Below, piece after piece: positions 48,476 through 61,100 of a DNA stretch of 64,000 bases (positions within the stretch are counted from its first letter, which is position 1; each line of letters begins with the position of its first letter). The notes below the pieces were generated by a model. That model was not told where the DNA came from. It made no database searches and was given only the letters and a program-made list of their open reading frames with translations. Made by a program: the position numbers and the translations under genes. Origin of the DNA: Onchidella celtica (lineage: Eukaryota; Mollusca; Gastropoda; Systellommatophora; Onchidiidae); NCBI GenBank assembly GCA_963931925.1, contig OZ007567.1, positions 89,818,998 through 89,882,997 of the forward strand, written 5' to 3'.

Positions 48476-49272
48476 AGGCTATATTAGATGGGCTAGATTT
48501 CATAGTTAGGACTTTAGAATAGTTAGTTGGGCTAGATTCTACTGTTAGGGCTTCAGGCTATAGTTGGGCTAGATTAAATTGTTAGTGCTTTAGGCTACAA
48601 TTAGTTGGGCTAGGGTTCATAGTGTTGCGGCTTCATGCTATAGTTAGTTGAGCTGGATTACATTGATAGGGTTTGAAGATATTTATTTGGGCTAGATTTC
48701 ATAGTTAGGGCTTGGGATAGTTAGTTTGACTAGATTTCATAGTTAGGGCTTTAGGATAGTTTGACTAGAATTCATTGTTAGGGCTTTAGGATAGTTAGCA
48801 TGACTAGATTTCATAGTTAGGGCTTTAGGATAGTTAGTTTGACTAGATTTAATAGTTAGGGGTTTAGAACAGTTAGTTTGACTAGATTTCATAGTTAGAG
48901 CTTTAGGATAGTTAGTTTGACTAGATTTCATAGTTAGAGCTTTAAGATAGTTAGTTTGACTAGATTTTATAGTTAGGGCTTTAAGATAGTTAGTTTGACT
49001 AGATTTCATAGTTAGGGCTTTAAGATAGTTAGTTTGACTAGCTTTCATAGTTAGGGCTTTAGGATAGTTAGTTTGACTAGATTTCATAGTTAGGGGTTTA
49101 GAACAGTTAGTTTGACTAGATTTCATAGTTAGGGCTTTAGGATAGTTAGTTTGACTAGAGTTCATAGTTAGGGCTTTAGGACAGTTAGTTTGACTGGATT
49201 TCATAGTTAGGGCTTTAGGACAGTTAGTTGACTAGATTTCATAGTTAGGGCTTTAGGGTAATTAGTTGGGCT
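48476..49272. repeat. 39-bp minisatellite, about 20 units
   Basis: The unit is approximately ATAGTTAGGGCTTTAGGATA plus GTTAGTTTGACTAGATTTC. Middle units are nearly identical; units at the left edge are shorter and diverged. Because 39 is a multiple of three, one minus-strand frame stays open for 153 codons with a 13-residue period (MKSSQTNYPKALT type). No start context, splice site or conserved domain supports translation. Confidence 0.93.
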
Positions 49273-51816
49273 TTACTTCTCTTGACATAACTAGCAATCA
49301 GTAGTCAAAGCTATGTTATATCCTTATACGTTTATTTTAGGTACTTTCAAAATTGATGCTTTGACAGCTTTAAGATTGTGTCGATTCCTAACTACACACA
49401 GTTGTACCATTTACATTACATTATCAATAATGCGTTGTGTTCAGCATTAATTTTGCAATAGAGTAAACTTCCTGGTTTGCATCCAGCTGCAGCATATGTT
49501 ATCAGAATCTGTACACTAGGCAATAGGACATTTGATTCTTGCTTCTACGGAAATGTACGCCTTCTTCCCCACTACCTTCCCCCCACCTCCCCACCCGGCA
49601 TTCTCTTTTTTTGGCGATCCTTTATAATGAGGACACCTGGTGAATTATATTACTGTAGCTCACTCCACTGATATCCTATCAGACAGTGGTGTTGGGATAA
49701 CCATTGCACGGGGCATGATATGTATAAGGAGAGAAAATGTAAGCACTTGAGTTAAGTAGTTTGTTTGTTCTTCTGTGTGTGTGTGTGTGTGTGTGTATTT
49801 TCTGGGGGGGGGGGGATTGGATGGTTTGCAACCAGGAAGTGGTGCATCAAACATCTATCGAATTGTCATCAGGTAGCGAAGTATCAGTAGGCTAATACTG
49901 AGTATATTATGAACAACAGGTGTGGAAGAGACGATAACAAAAATACACCTGTAGGCATCTCTGATCTGAGATAAAGGCACGGTAAACAAAAAATGACTGA
50001 GTCACTGTTGTTTGACACCGCTGGCTATGTACAATGTTACTTTGATGTAGAGAGTCAGTTCATATTATGTGCGAGAAGGATGCGGACAGGGCTGAGAAAA
50101 CTTGACATTCAATGACTTCTGAGTCAGAAAAAGGATGCAATTAACTGACGAACTGTTTTCCCTGAATGTTAGAACGTGAGAAACAAGAACTTAACCTTTG
50201 TCATACATCGTGGGTCTAATGAACCCAAAAGCAATTAAACAGCTTTGTTATTATCTTATTTCTGGGAATTTTTTCTTTAAATTCCAGGTATCCCCCAGCG
50301 GCGTCATTGCCCATTTTCCCAGTTTCAAAATTTCAAAATATGCACTTGCGTACGCACGCGCATGGCTACAATTCCTACACGTATGTCCTGGGATCTCATG
50401 CACACCATACCTTTAAAGAGGATTTTATTGTCATACCTATAGTCGCACGTCTTGGGGCCTTAGATACACCACACTCCTAAAGAGGATTTTATTGTTATTT
50501 CAAACTCGTTCGATCTGGGGTCTGACAGCCGCCATACTTTTGAAGAGGTATGCTAATAAACTGTTCTGTAAGCGCGCGGAGTCAATTAAACGCCGCGACG
50601 TTCGCCGTGCACAGTTTTTAGCGATGTGCGGTGGAAATTAAATAACATGAAAATGGCACAGGACGAGTAAAGAAAACAAGACTACATGACGTCGTGATAA
50701 AAATAACACCAGAAAAAGAATGAAATCCAAGAAAAAGCAATTTTAAAAAAGGGGGGCGATAATTTTTCCACATCGCAATGCCACCTTATTAAGTCCCTTT
50801 TCCTGGGTTTTCCTGTTTGCTGCATTAAAAACAAACACACGTCCCTGGAATGTTGTGGCAGTTATCGTTTAGATTTTTTGTGTCCTGACTGACACAGTTC
50901 TGCTTTTAGAATGTTTGTTTAACTTTGGGGGAAATTCATAGAGTCTCCTCGCCAGTTTCTTGAACATGACCTGTGAAATTGTTAAATGGCAACAGTGTTT
51001 CTTTGTATTATATGTCTGAAGACACAGGGATTTTTGTGGAATTGTGTTTTTCCAGCGTCTCCATCTCCGCCATCCTCGAAAACGTTATGAAACATGCATA
51101 CCCAAAAATATATTGCCCTTTAATAGAAAAAAAAAATCAAATATTCATTAAGAAATTTACGACAGGATCATTCAAGCACAAAATTTCGAATCTGAGCTTA
51201 ACAGCCAGCATGAAAGTTTTGATAGTCAATTTTCCATACATATGCATAATATCGCCACCCTTATGACATTTTTTTTTTTTTAAATTTTTGTTTGGCTGAA
51301 AATGGAACAGACCTTCTCAAAGTCTATGTTCTGCTTGCTTGAATTTAATAAAACCCGGCCGCACGTTACATAATGAGCTGATATTCATTATTTCGGGAAG
51401 ATGAGAACATCCATCACTTGCTGATCAGCGTTCATTTTCTTTCTCAAAACATCCGGTGGGCCTTCGCAAACATCAGCATCCTCTGATCTAGGAAGATTCA
51501 GTGCTTGCTCAACCTTTGTTTTTTTTCAGTGTAAGCAGAAAATAAATAAAACTATGGGCAATTGACAGCTGGGGAGACACTGATTTTGAAATTTCTTAAA
51601 TCGTTTCATTTGGACAGAAAATTGCACCCATTTCTGTTGCACTGACCAACTCGACATCTTTGTCTTTAATTTTAAATATTGTCTTTGCATGAAACTAAAC
51701 TGAAAATTGCAAAGTATTTGTAGCCTACGTACAACTGACTCGGTCAATAAAATCGACCACAAACAAAAGCCCGCCATTTTTGGAGCTCCTTGAAGAGACT
51801 GGAGGGCGTCATAAAT
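49273..51816. other. non-genic stretch
   Basis: Contains a TG repeat at 49775-49797 with a G tract at 49805-49815, and a three-copy 63-bp repeat at about 50379-50560. No supported exon. Confidence 0.5.
50379..50560. repeat. three-copy direct repeat, period about 63 bp
   Basis: Units starting CCTGGGATCTCATG, CTTGGGGCCTTAGA and TCTGGGGTCTGACA each continue to a CCATAC/CCACAC segment, then TAAAGAGGATTTTATTGT (first two) or GAAGAGG (third). Divergence increases rightwards. Confidence 0.65.
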
Positions 51817-53024
51817 GTGACTGTCACGAGTGGAGTGAGCGATAGTTAATAATTACGGGGGGAAAGGAGGAGAGTAAAATTAACCCACGGCCCACGGGGT
51901 AAGGGAAAGCGTGCATGTGAGTTGGGGGTCTGAAGGAGGCGAGAGCGCTGTATTACTATCACTGCAAGTTAGAACGTCCTAAAGAGCGGGCGCAAGAGAA
52001 AGCCCAGTGGGCGAACATAAGGGGAGCAGTCGGAAGACTTGGGAGTAGTGTTATTCCAGTGATGACTGGTAGGTGAAACGATGATTGATAATTATGATTG
52101 ATGTATTATATTCGTCTATTACCATGATGTAAATAAGTATATGTGAGGAATGTGGAAGTCCTTGATATTGGATATAGCAATGTGCGCCATGAGCGATAGA
52201 TGAAAGTTGAGTTCATGGATTTGTAGCACGAGTGAGTATTGTGTACTACGATGGAGGTGTGTTACCGTAAGATGTTTGGTGAGTGAAATGTGAACTATTG
52301 TGTATACGCTTCATGAGTTGTAAGGAGAGGTGGAGTGAATAGAAATGGTATGGTATTATACCAATCTAATGTTATTCTTGTAGGTGTCGGGGACGGGCCG
52401 AAGAGCCACCTCGGTGAGCACAGGGGATAGGCCAGCATAGGGCCGGAGGCCACACATAGGCCAAGAGTGAGGCTGCCGGTGCAGGACAGTAGAGGCACAT
52501 AAAGTCGTGGCAGTCTGGCCACGGACAGGGACGTAGATATGAGCGTGAATGTGCTAATTGAAAGGATAATGTACTATTGCCATGTTGATGGGCTATTGAA
52601 ATGATAATGTACTATTGCCATGTTGATGGGCTATTGAAATGATAATGTGCTATTGCCCTGCTGAGGTGCTAGTGGAATGCTAAGGTGTTATGGCAATAGG
52701 AAGGTGATATTGAGAGACTGCGGTGCCAGTGAATTATTAATGTGCTATTAAGACCCTGAGGGGAGAGGCTGAGGCCGAAGTGTCTTTAGGAAGTAACTAC
52801 CGGGTTGTGGATCCGAGGAAGAGTGCATGTGGGAATAAGGCCGTTGTACGGCAGTTAAGTTCAATAATATAATATATGTAATTGCGCTATTATCTGTATA
52901 ATTATGGTTAATAAATGTGTGAGTCTGATGGGTTGTTCTGTTAAGTGTTAAACTTGTTCGTTCGTGATTGTTGTCTTGTTATAATAATTATTACATCTCC
53001 CAGTCTGGGATTTGTGACAGTGAC
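51817..53024 (+). mobile_element. solo LTR with 5-bp target-site duplication
   Basis: The LTR proper is 51822-53019 (1198 bp). It begins TGTCACGAGTGG and ends GGGATTTGTGACA, so its tips are perfect 6-bp inverted repeats (TGTCAC/GTGACA) with canonical TG...CA. The 5 bases before it (GTGAC, 51817-51821) are identical to the 5 bases after it (GTGAC, 53020-53024). An AATAAA at 52910-52915 near the 3' end supports plus orientation. No primer-binding site, polypurine tract or gag-pol is adjacent. That is what recombination between two LTRs leaves. A Ty3/Gypsy-type element is most likely, because 5-bp duplications are usual there, but BEL/Pao is not excluded. Confidence 0.88.
52564..52665 (+). repeat. 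38-bp direct repeat inside the LTR
   Basis: GATAATGTACTATTGCCATG plus TTGATGGGCTATTGAAAT occurs twice exactly, and a third, diverged start (GATAATGTGCTATTGCCCTG) follows. It could reflect repeated promoter or enhancer units in the LTR. Confidence 0.8.
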
Positions 53025-54648
53025 AACAAAATACCTAACACGAAGCATGGGTATATTTGGCACTGTTTGTGTTATTTATCTCCTTATTTTTTTGACAATC
53101 TTGATAACTACAGAACCGATTCCAGAGGTATAATAATAATAATACACGTTCAGAAAGTATTAGTCAGAAATCTTGCCACAGAAACAAAGAAGCAACAAGT
53201 ACTGTATGTTGTACTATTATGTGTGCAAGGACAAAACAAAAAAATACAGAATGCTAAATAAGAAGAAAATGACACACCGGTAACACTGACTTCAGAATAC
53301 AATGCCTCCTATCCAATCATTCTCCCTTGTGCTCACACAAACATGAAGCTGACAAGCTGAACTATTTGCATAACTAAATGTTCACTCACAAAATGGGTCA
53401 CCCTGTACCCGGATGTAAGGTCGCAAATTACTTGTCAAGCGCCTGGCAGTCGGCACTCAATCTAGCAGAATTTTTAATGTTGTAACACTGCCCTGCAACA
53501 CCAGCCGTACAAATAATCCCTGAGGCGTGTGTCGCATCGCCAATGTGGCTTACACACACATATAAACACACACCCGCGCCCACGCACAAGCACACTCATT
53601 TGTACACATTTATACCCATTTACGGGCAACTTAAGCCAACGCCAGAGCACCCACTCTTGACACTCAGACAAATGTTCACGTAGGCAGACGCCAATCATGA
53701 ATTAATAAGTTGAAGTTTAATGTTTCAAAACGTTCTTTGCAGGCTGAGCGCATTTTTCCGAGGCCAAGTGTACTTTTCATGGGCCAGGTGCCCTTTTCAG
53801 AGGCCAACTGCGCTTTTCAGAGGCCACAGGTGCAATTTCCAGAGGCCAAGTGCAATTTTCAGAGGCCAGGTGCACTTTTCACGTGAACCTTATTTCTGCC
53901 AAGGACAGTTTATGAAAGTTCCAATCTCCACAATAATTATTATCAGAGTTCCATACAATCACCGGGTTTGATCTGAAGGTTTAATCTCCGTACCCGCCGC
54001 AGTTATTTTACAGTATCATTATGTCAGAAATCGAACACATAACTTCCACCAAACCTGCCTGAGTGTAAACTTACCATGGTTTGTAAAGACACCCCCCCCC
54101 CTCCCTTTTCCCAACATCTAAAGAATAATGTACGACTGGGCCAAAAGTTATTCTAAAACACTGAAAACATATTTACTTAGTTCATGCCGGTGGTAATGTT
54201 GGCGTTGAGGTCTTTTGTTTCCGGAGGATCTTTGCCCTTGGCATTTGCACCTTGTGGGATCGTCCTTCATTCATTTTGCCGCAGGCAGTTAGATCCCATG
54301 TTTTTTTATGTTTCGATTTATCGATTAGACTGTGCTTCCCCTCTGTCAATCCTGGGCTAAACCAGTCCCACAAAGAAAAATTTGTACAGTGTAATTTGTG
54401 AATTGCTCTTTATTACTCAGTGACTGATCTGTATCTGCAGTAATAAAATAATTTTTATTAATGTGGGAAACAAAGGCCAAAAAATAAAATAAAAGGGGGG
54501 GGGGAATAAGTTCATTACCACTGAGGCTTTCTGCTGATGGTTCATATCAAAATAAGATTTGTCATTCACTATGCCATCATTCTCTTTGATGAAACATATC
54601 AAGTATCTCATGTGGGCTGTAGTCGGTAGATGTTCAGAAGTAAACTTC
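53025..54648. other. non-genic, short tandem array
   Basis: Contains a CA-rich patch (53553-53600) and the GAGGCC array at 53745-53885. Two C/G tracts lie near 54091 and 54495. No supported exon. Confidence 0.5.
53745..53885. repeat. GAGGCC tandem array, period 22-26 bp
   Basis: Six units of the type TTTTCAGAGGCCAAGTGCAA. Spacing varies by a few bases. The plus-strand frame reads FRGQ/FQRP-like repeats but has no other support. Confidence 0.8.
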
Positions 54649-55048
54649 TTGTCCACAGCATCCGCTCCGCTATCTTTTCGGAAAATGACGTACTTCAAAC
54701 TCTCTTTGCCTCTATAGCGGTGAAGAGCTGCGTTTGAGTTTTGGGTTTTTAAGGCGCGTCGGCACGATAACGGTCACTTCGCGCCCTTCACCGTCTATTT
54801 TGGGTACACTTTCTTTATTTATGTTTCGTATTCGGAGCTGTTAAGTTTAATATAGAATTAAATACATTCAATATAATTTTAACACATCAGTGAAATTCTG
54901 AAAAAAAAAGGTGTTTTGCATAGATGCGGAAACAGTTTTGTAAACGAGTATGGAGCGGAACGGATGCTGTGGACAAGTATACAGAGGCAAAGAGTGTTTA
55001 CGTCATTGTCCGTAAAAATGGCGGAGAGGAGCGGATGCTATGGACAAC
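54649..55048. repeat. inverted repeat with about 70-bp arms
   Basis: The left arm (54649-54718, read on minus) has AGAGGCAAAGAGAGTTTGAA, TACGTCATTTTCCG, AGCGGAGCGGATGCTGTGGA. The right arm (54977-55048, plus) has AGAGGCAAAGAGTGTTTACG, TCATTGTCCG, GGAGCGGATGCTATGGAC. An extra GGATGCTGTGGACAA copy abuts the right arm at about 54961. The 258-bp spacer contains GTGAAGAGCTGCG/CGCGCCCTTCAC, a small imperfect foldback. On the minus strand the left arm lies within a 93-codon open frame (54417-54698) of unknown nature. Confidence 0.65.
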
Positions 55049-55071
55049 AGCAGTTGGATAAATACCAAGTG

Positions 55072-55155
55072 CATTATGTGAACGGCTGTTTCATTTATAA
55101 CATTTGATAAATCATTATGTGAACGGCTGTTTCATTTATAACATTTGGTAAATCA
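55072..55155. repeat. 41-bp unit, two copies
   Basis: CATTATGTGAACGGCTGTTT plus CATTTATAACATTTGATAAAT is duplicated head to tail with one substitution (GATAAAT to GGTAAAT). Confidence 0.9.
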
Positions 55156-55159
55156 TTTT

Positions 55160-58100
55160 GAATTATCCTACGAACTATGTTGTTGTTGTTATTGTTGTTG
55201 CTTTTCGTCGAACCTTGATAGACGATCAACTATCACCTCAGGAGAGAAAGCTAAAAGAGTATGATATTCTCTAAGAAACTATTTGAATTGTGCTCTAAAA
55301 TCGGGTCACACAGTTCGTAAGGTACCAGTAATTGATAAACCTTTGTAACATCCCGCACCACCCTCACCTCAGGACGAAAATAGCAAACAAAAGACGACAA
55401 AACAAAACAAAACAAGCAAAATCAATCACAGGGTAAAAGACATGGAAAAAAAAAGATAGGATCTAGGTCACAGCCCCAGGTAGTTGTATCGTGTTTGACA
55501 CCACTGCCAAGGAAGGTATTTCCTTAGCGGTCTGACAAATCGGTACATTGTTTCATTCTCTGTCTTTAATTGGGGGAAAAAAGCTACAGAGAGAGGATAG
55601 CCTACATTACTGAACAACTGAGCAACATGTATTCTAGCAAAATGTACTGTCACCGGTTGAAGTGCAGTATTTACTCTTCAAATCAATAATTACAAACATC
55701 CGAGAGCAAAAGTTTCATTACACTCAATTGCACCAATTCAGACTTTGAACTTTCACACAGACATTCAATGCGTGGAAATGTGGAACATAGATAGCCTGGT
55801 TGTCATTGAAGCGTTTAACTCCATGACAACATTTCAGATACAATTCTCATGGCAACCATCCGATTGCATGAGACAAAACACTGAAAGTCACTCAGCATCG
55901 ATTTTGGTGATAGATTGAATGCTGAAGATTCAACAGAGACACAAGATCGGATCAAAGCCAGGAGCATGATTACAAGTCCTCGGATTGATTTTCTTGTAGC
56001 ATAATACCCGAGACACAGGATATCGAGACGGGCCAATTCATCATTTTCCGTCCGCCGGCTTGTGCGCGTACCATCCATGTCAACAATGCAACAATTCGCA
56101 CCATACCCCCTTCATAACTGAACGAAAAAGGCTAATGCTACAGAGCTCTGTGAGTAGTACTCACCGTGTTTATACGCGCACAAGCTATAATAATTATTAT
56201 TATGGTGAAAGAAGGAATGGTCCGTCTCGATATTCTGTGTCTCGGGTAATAACTGTTGTCAGTATTTTAGACATAAGCTACAACTGAGCAGTGAACACAC
56301 TATAACGCAGTTTTTTTTCTTCTTCTCTACCTGTCTTTATAATTAGATTGACAAAGCAGATAGTGAACGTTGGCAGTCTCTGCATGATGCTTTGTATTGT
56401 GATTATAATATTGCACTGACTTTGTTTATTGTGTGTGTGTGTGTGTGTGGGGGGGGGGGGGTCCCGCATTTAATAAGGTATTGAGACAACACATTCAAGA
56501 CATACGAATTCTTCTAACATTAATATTGCCGGATAGCTCTTTAAAAACACAAGTCAATCTTTAAAAAATTACTTCATTATTCTATGAAACATGTTAAATT
56601 GTTAAAACCAGAAGAAAAAAAAAATCTGACACTCTGATTTCGGCAAGAATGCATTGTACATAATGCTGTACATCAGAAGTACGATAGTTTTCAGCATCAA
56701 GACCCAGTATTGTTTTTGTTTTTTTTTAGTGGCAGTTTTTTTGTTTTGTTTTGTTCACTTGCAGCTTAACCTGGCATTTTGTATGATTGTGCATTTTGAC
56801 AGACTCGTGCTTTCTTTTTCTTGTTCCCTCGATGCTACAGCAGCAAAGTTATAATATTTACAATGAGGTGAAGATTTTCTATCATATACGTTTGTAAAAT
56901 ATAATTCAGCCCTATTGGAGACTGACCACAGATTCTCTGTTAAGAAAAGAAATGATAGAACATCAAAACAAAAGACAAGCATGAAAACTGAATTAACAAA
57001 AGCTTCGTTCCTTTAGGCAAATTACCTGTAGTATGCAAACCATTCAGGAGGAAGCCTGGACAGTTATAAATCATGTCAAAAAGTCTTGTACCTTTCAAAA
57101 ACACGAACATCTATACTAGCTTATGCAAAAGCGGACTGTTCCCTTTATAAAAATATCAAATATTTACATTTTCTTTCCTTGCAAACATTACCAGGGGCAT
57201 ATCTACAAATTGCAATCCGTTGACCATTTGCGAAACAATATACGCAAATGAACACATGACTGAGCTTTTAAGGTATGGGTGAGAGATTTCCTTGGCCGTT
57301 CATCAATGAGCTCAGTGACGTTTGTATCGATATAAATTTTACATTATAATAAAAACATAAGTCGTTTATTGTCTACGTTAAAAATCTGATGTTTTAACAT
57401 TATACTGCATCCGGAGAATAACAAAATATCATAGAAGTTTCTGGATCTTTCTAATTTATCTATATCACCCAAAACAAAACGAACCAAGGTTCACTGACAC
57501 ATGTAGGCGAGACGCATAGAAAATAAAAGCGCTTAATTTAAACATTGGCACTCTTTGAAGTTGCTTTTTTGGGTGGCGTGTCTTTACTGTTTCGATTTTC
57601 AAATGAAATTAGTTTTCTGTTCAGTAGAGCAGCGTTAGCAGTTTTCTTTTTCTTGATTTCTTTTGACGTCACAGAAATTGCGGATCTCCTAGTTAATGAA
57701 CTTCGAGACACCGGAAGATCGGTGTCTGATGTTCTACGTCACAGACTGGCTTTAACACCGTAATTTTATCGATTTCATTGAAATAACAGAGTGATCGCCT
57801 TCAGGCGGCAGATAATAAACTCCAACGTGGTCAATAAGAAGAAAGCTACACTGTAATCAAGTTTAATAATACCAGCCATGCGTATCTTATTGGTATGATT
57901 CATGTACGTCACCAGAACTGTGATATCGGCCGCCACGCTCTTCTGCCATTTTGCAGAGGGTAATTTAAAATTCCGGAGAAGGAAAATTTCTCGAATGTCA
58001 GGCTAACTCAATCAATTGGAGCGCTAATAAGGAAGATGTTAGAAGAGCGGCCGGTTATGTGGATGACTGCAGGTCAGGCGGCCTACACAACATATCAAAG

Positions 58101-61100
58101 AATTTTGTTAACTTAGTGCAACAAAACAGTTTGTTGCGTTTGTGTGAAAGAAAATGCACGCTAATGGACATTTTATCAGATTCCAAGATTGTTCACACCA
58201 TTGTGTTACTGTCCTTTTTTTCTTACCACATTTCATTACTTCGCTATGTTTTCTTGGTTTTGATAAAGGCTCAGGGATTAGGACTTGCCCTCGCCAGTTG
58301 TTCGGTCCATCAGTGCAGGGAAATGATACTTCGCCGTTGCAGGAAGACATACAGCATGTGATACAGATCTGTTTAATGTTTATGATAATTCGTTTTACAC
58401 TGTCAGTAAATACCACACGATCCATCCATTGTTACATGCAGAAGTAACTTCCTATTATTATTGTAAACATTCAGTTTCTTCTTATTCTGTACCGTTTGTC
58501 TTCTTTTTTCCCAGCTCCTACCAAATATGGATTGTTAGTGATTTGGGTGTGTGTATGTGTGTGTGTATGTGTGTGTGTGTGTGTGTAGTTGATTTGTTTG
58601 CATCACTCGATGTTAATAAATTATCAAATTGTCTTAACTGGAGACAAGCTTTTTTGTATGTATGAGACACATTCCCCGTCTATCTACAAAGTAAACGAGA
58701 GAAAGAGTTGAACTTGTGTTTGCGAAAGCACTTTGACATATTGACGTCATTTGGTGCTGGGTACAGGACAAGATGACACCACAGGTGTACCCGGAAGGTG
58801 GGACGGAAAGAGATGTCGCTGATATGGCTGCCAGCCACGAGCGAGAACGAGGAAGCATTGATGCGCCACGTAACCAGGCAGAGACTCTGATAAACAACTT
58901 GCATATTTACGTGGAATTCGCATGCAACTCCTTTCGTCTAGCGTCCGGCACGTACTGCAGTAATTAAAACTGAAGTAAATGACCTTTTCCTTGGTTCGAC
59001 GCCACAAATACAGAGACGAGTTCAGATTCGTGACCACGAAGACGACACTCAAAAATCCCATGCATCAAGGCGTACAGCATTGTGCCATCATACCAGGCTC
59101 TCAATGATCTATTTATAGCTGCTGTATAGTAAACAAACAATGGTGCGGAACGACTGGTTTGAAAAGGACTAATGGTGCAGTGAGAGTGTTAAAATGCTCA
59201 AATTTAGCAGATAAAATGCCGGTGTGTTAAAAATAAACGCCTGACAATATAGAGTCCATTGATAAGGTCACTGAATGCGGTTACAGGCAAGATTTCTTAT
59301 TTGTAAAAAAAACAACAACGGAACTGCTTGGCAGATGAGCTGCCATTAATGATTCCGAAACCAACCATTTCAGTACAAGTCGCGAGAAAACAGTTAAGTA
59401 AACGGATCGGCAAATGTAAGGGGGAAAGCGATTGATCGGCACGAGTTAGAAGACCGACAGAAATTGACACAGACTCTCAAGTTTAGTTGTTTTAGTAGAT
59501 AGTTGTTTCATTTTAAACTAGTATGGAGGCCTGGCTCTATGGCAATGTGAACTGGAATATTTTATATATCACCATACTGTCGTAGACACGCTTTTATTTC
59601 CAAAGCTCAAAATGCGGACAAAAATAAATTAATTTGAGATAGTTAAAAGAATCGTTGACAGTCCCACAGAGGGAGGCGGGCAGTGCAATTTTCTACCCCT
59701 CTCATGTAACAGTTTCTCAGGAGACCAATAAATTATACCGTTATGATATTGGGCTCCCCTGTGAGACGGAAAACCCTGTCGAATGCAGAAGATTACCCTC
59801 ACTAATGTCACCACCCCGTTCCCTAGGTAACCACATTGCTTGCCCTATCCGGATCTGATCCGGATTCAGGCCAAGGCTGCTTGAACTCTTGACTGTATGC
59901 TGACCGAAAAGTCATTACCGCTACAAAGGCCGTGGGTTGTATTCAAATTAATTTGAAATCCTTCGATGAATGCTACTTCAGAAGTCCATCTCAGACTATT
60001 AGTTGTTCCTTCAAATTAAGAGAAGACGAAGTATAATGCTGTCCATAAATACACATTTTTGTAAGAGACATCAACAGCCAGATCATTCTAACAAATAGAT
60101 AACTCGGCGATGGCTTTAATTTGTTGACAATTAAGCCTACGGGAGAAGACACCCAAAGTAGCGACATAATAAGTTTGTATAATGAAATAGCATGAGGTTT
60201 ATTTTCACTCTGAATTTCCTGAAATCGCAGTTGCTTTCAGATGATGGATGTAGAAGAGGCGTGGCATACTACGTTTGCATGAGCACAGACATAAAGGAGT
60301 CAGATCGGTGACATTTAAAATAAGCTGGACATGGACTCGCCTTGCTAACTTCAGATCGTTCTTTATCATTCGGTTTGTCAGTTCCGTACCCGAACCCATG
60401 ATTATCATCTTGAACTTTCGGAATGTGATTGGCTGTTTTTGCATCCAGACTTTCACCGAGCGAACGGGAGGCATTAGAAACCATCAATAAAAGAAAAGAA
60501 CATTAATTTGATATCATTTTTAACGCGGTTCTATCTTCTTTTTGCGACTCTAATAATCCCATTGTCACGATATGTTTGGCACAATACTTCTAATATCGTG
60601 CACAGTTCTGTTAATATTTCTCAAATGACATTATGTTCTGTCTTCACAACGTGACATGAACCATTATTTGCACCAGGGGGCATTCCCTAGCTAGAGCCCA
60701 CAAATGATTATTTGCACAAGCAGTATAATAGTACAGCTATGGAGTCGGGCAAATATGTCCATACTATCAGCTTTCCTTTGAAGAGTGCTGAAAGTCTATA
60801 GTAGGAAATTATCAGAGATCACCCAGAAAAACGACAATTGGCAAAGGAGGCCTCTTGGTCTCGCCAAAACTGTAGAGTACCCAAGAAACAAAACACAAAA
60901 CAATCCCCCCGCCTACTTTACGAGTGCTTTGTAGATAGGTTCACACAGACAATATTTATACCTTTTTTTTAGTGAACGTATAGTACAGAATGGACAAAGG
61001 TTCGCCATGAAAATCACTTCATGGGGACAATAACTGTGATGTTGTCATTGTAAGGATATACGTGAAATATTACTAGAACAAAAGACACACAATCTTAATC

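Noticed and set aside
58747..59061. Minus-strand frame starting FLSVVFVVTNLNSSLYLWRR, considered as receptor TM1
   Set aside because: Starts right after an in-frame stop, continues into cysteine-rich sequence without TM2 motifs, and lacks a good donor. A TATAAATA upstream is not enough.
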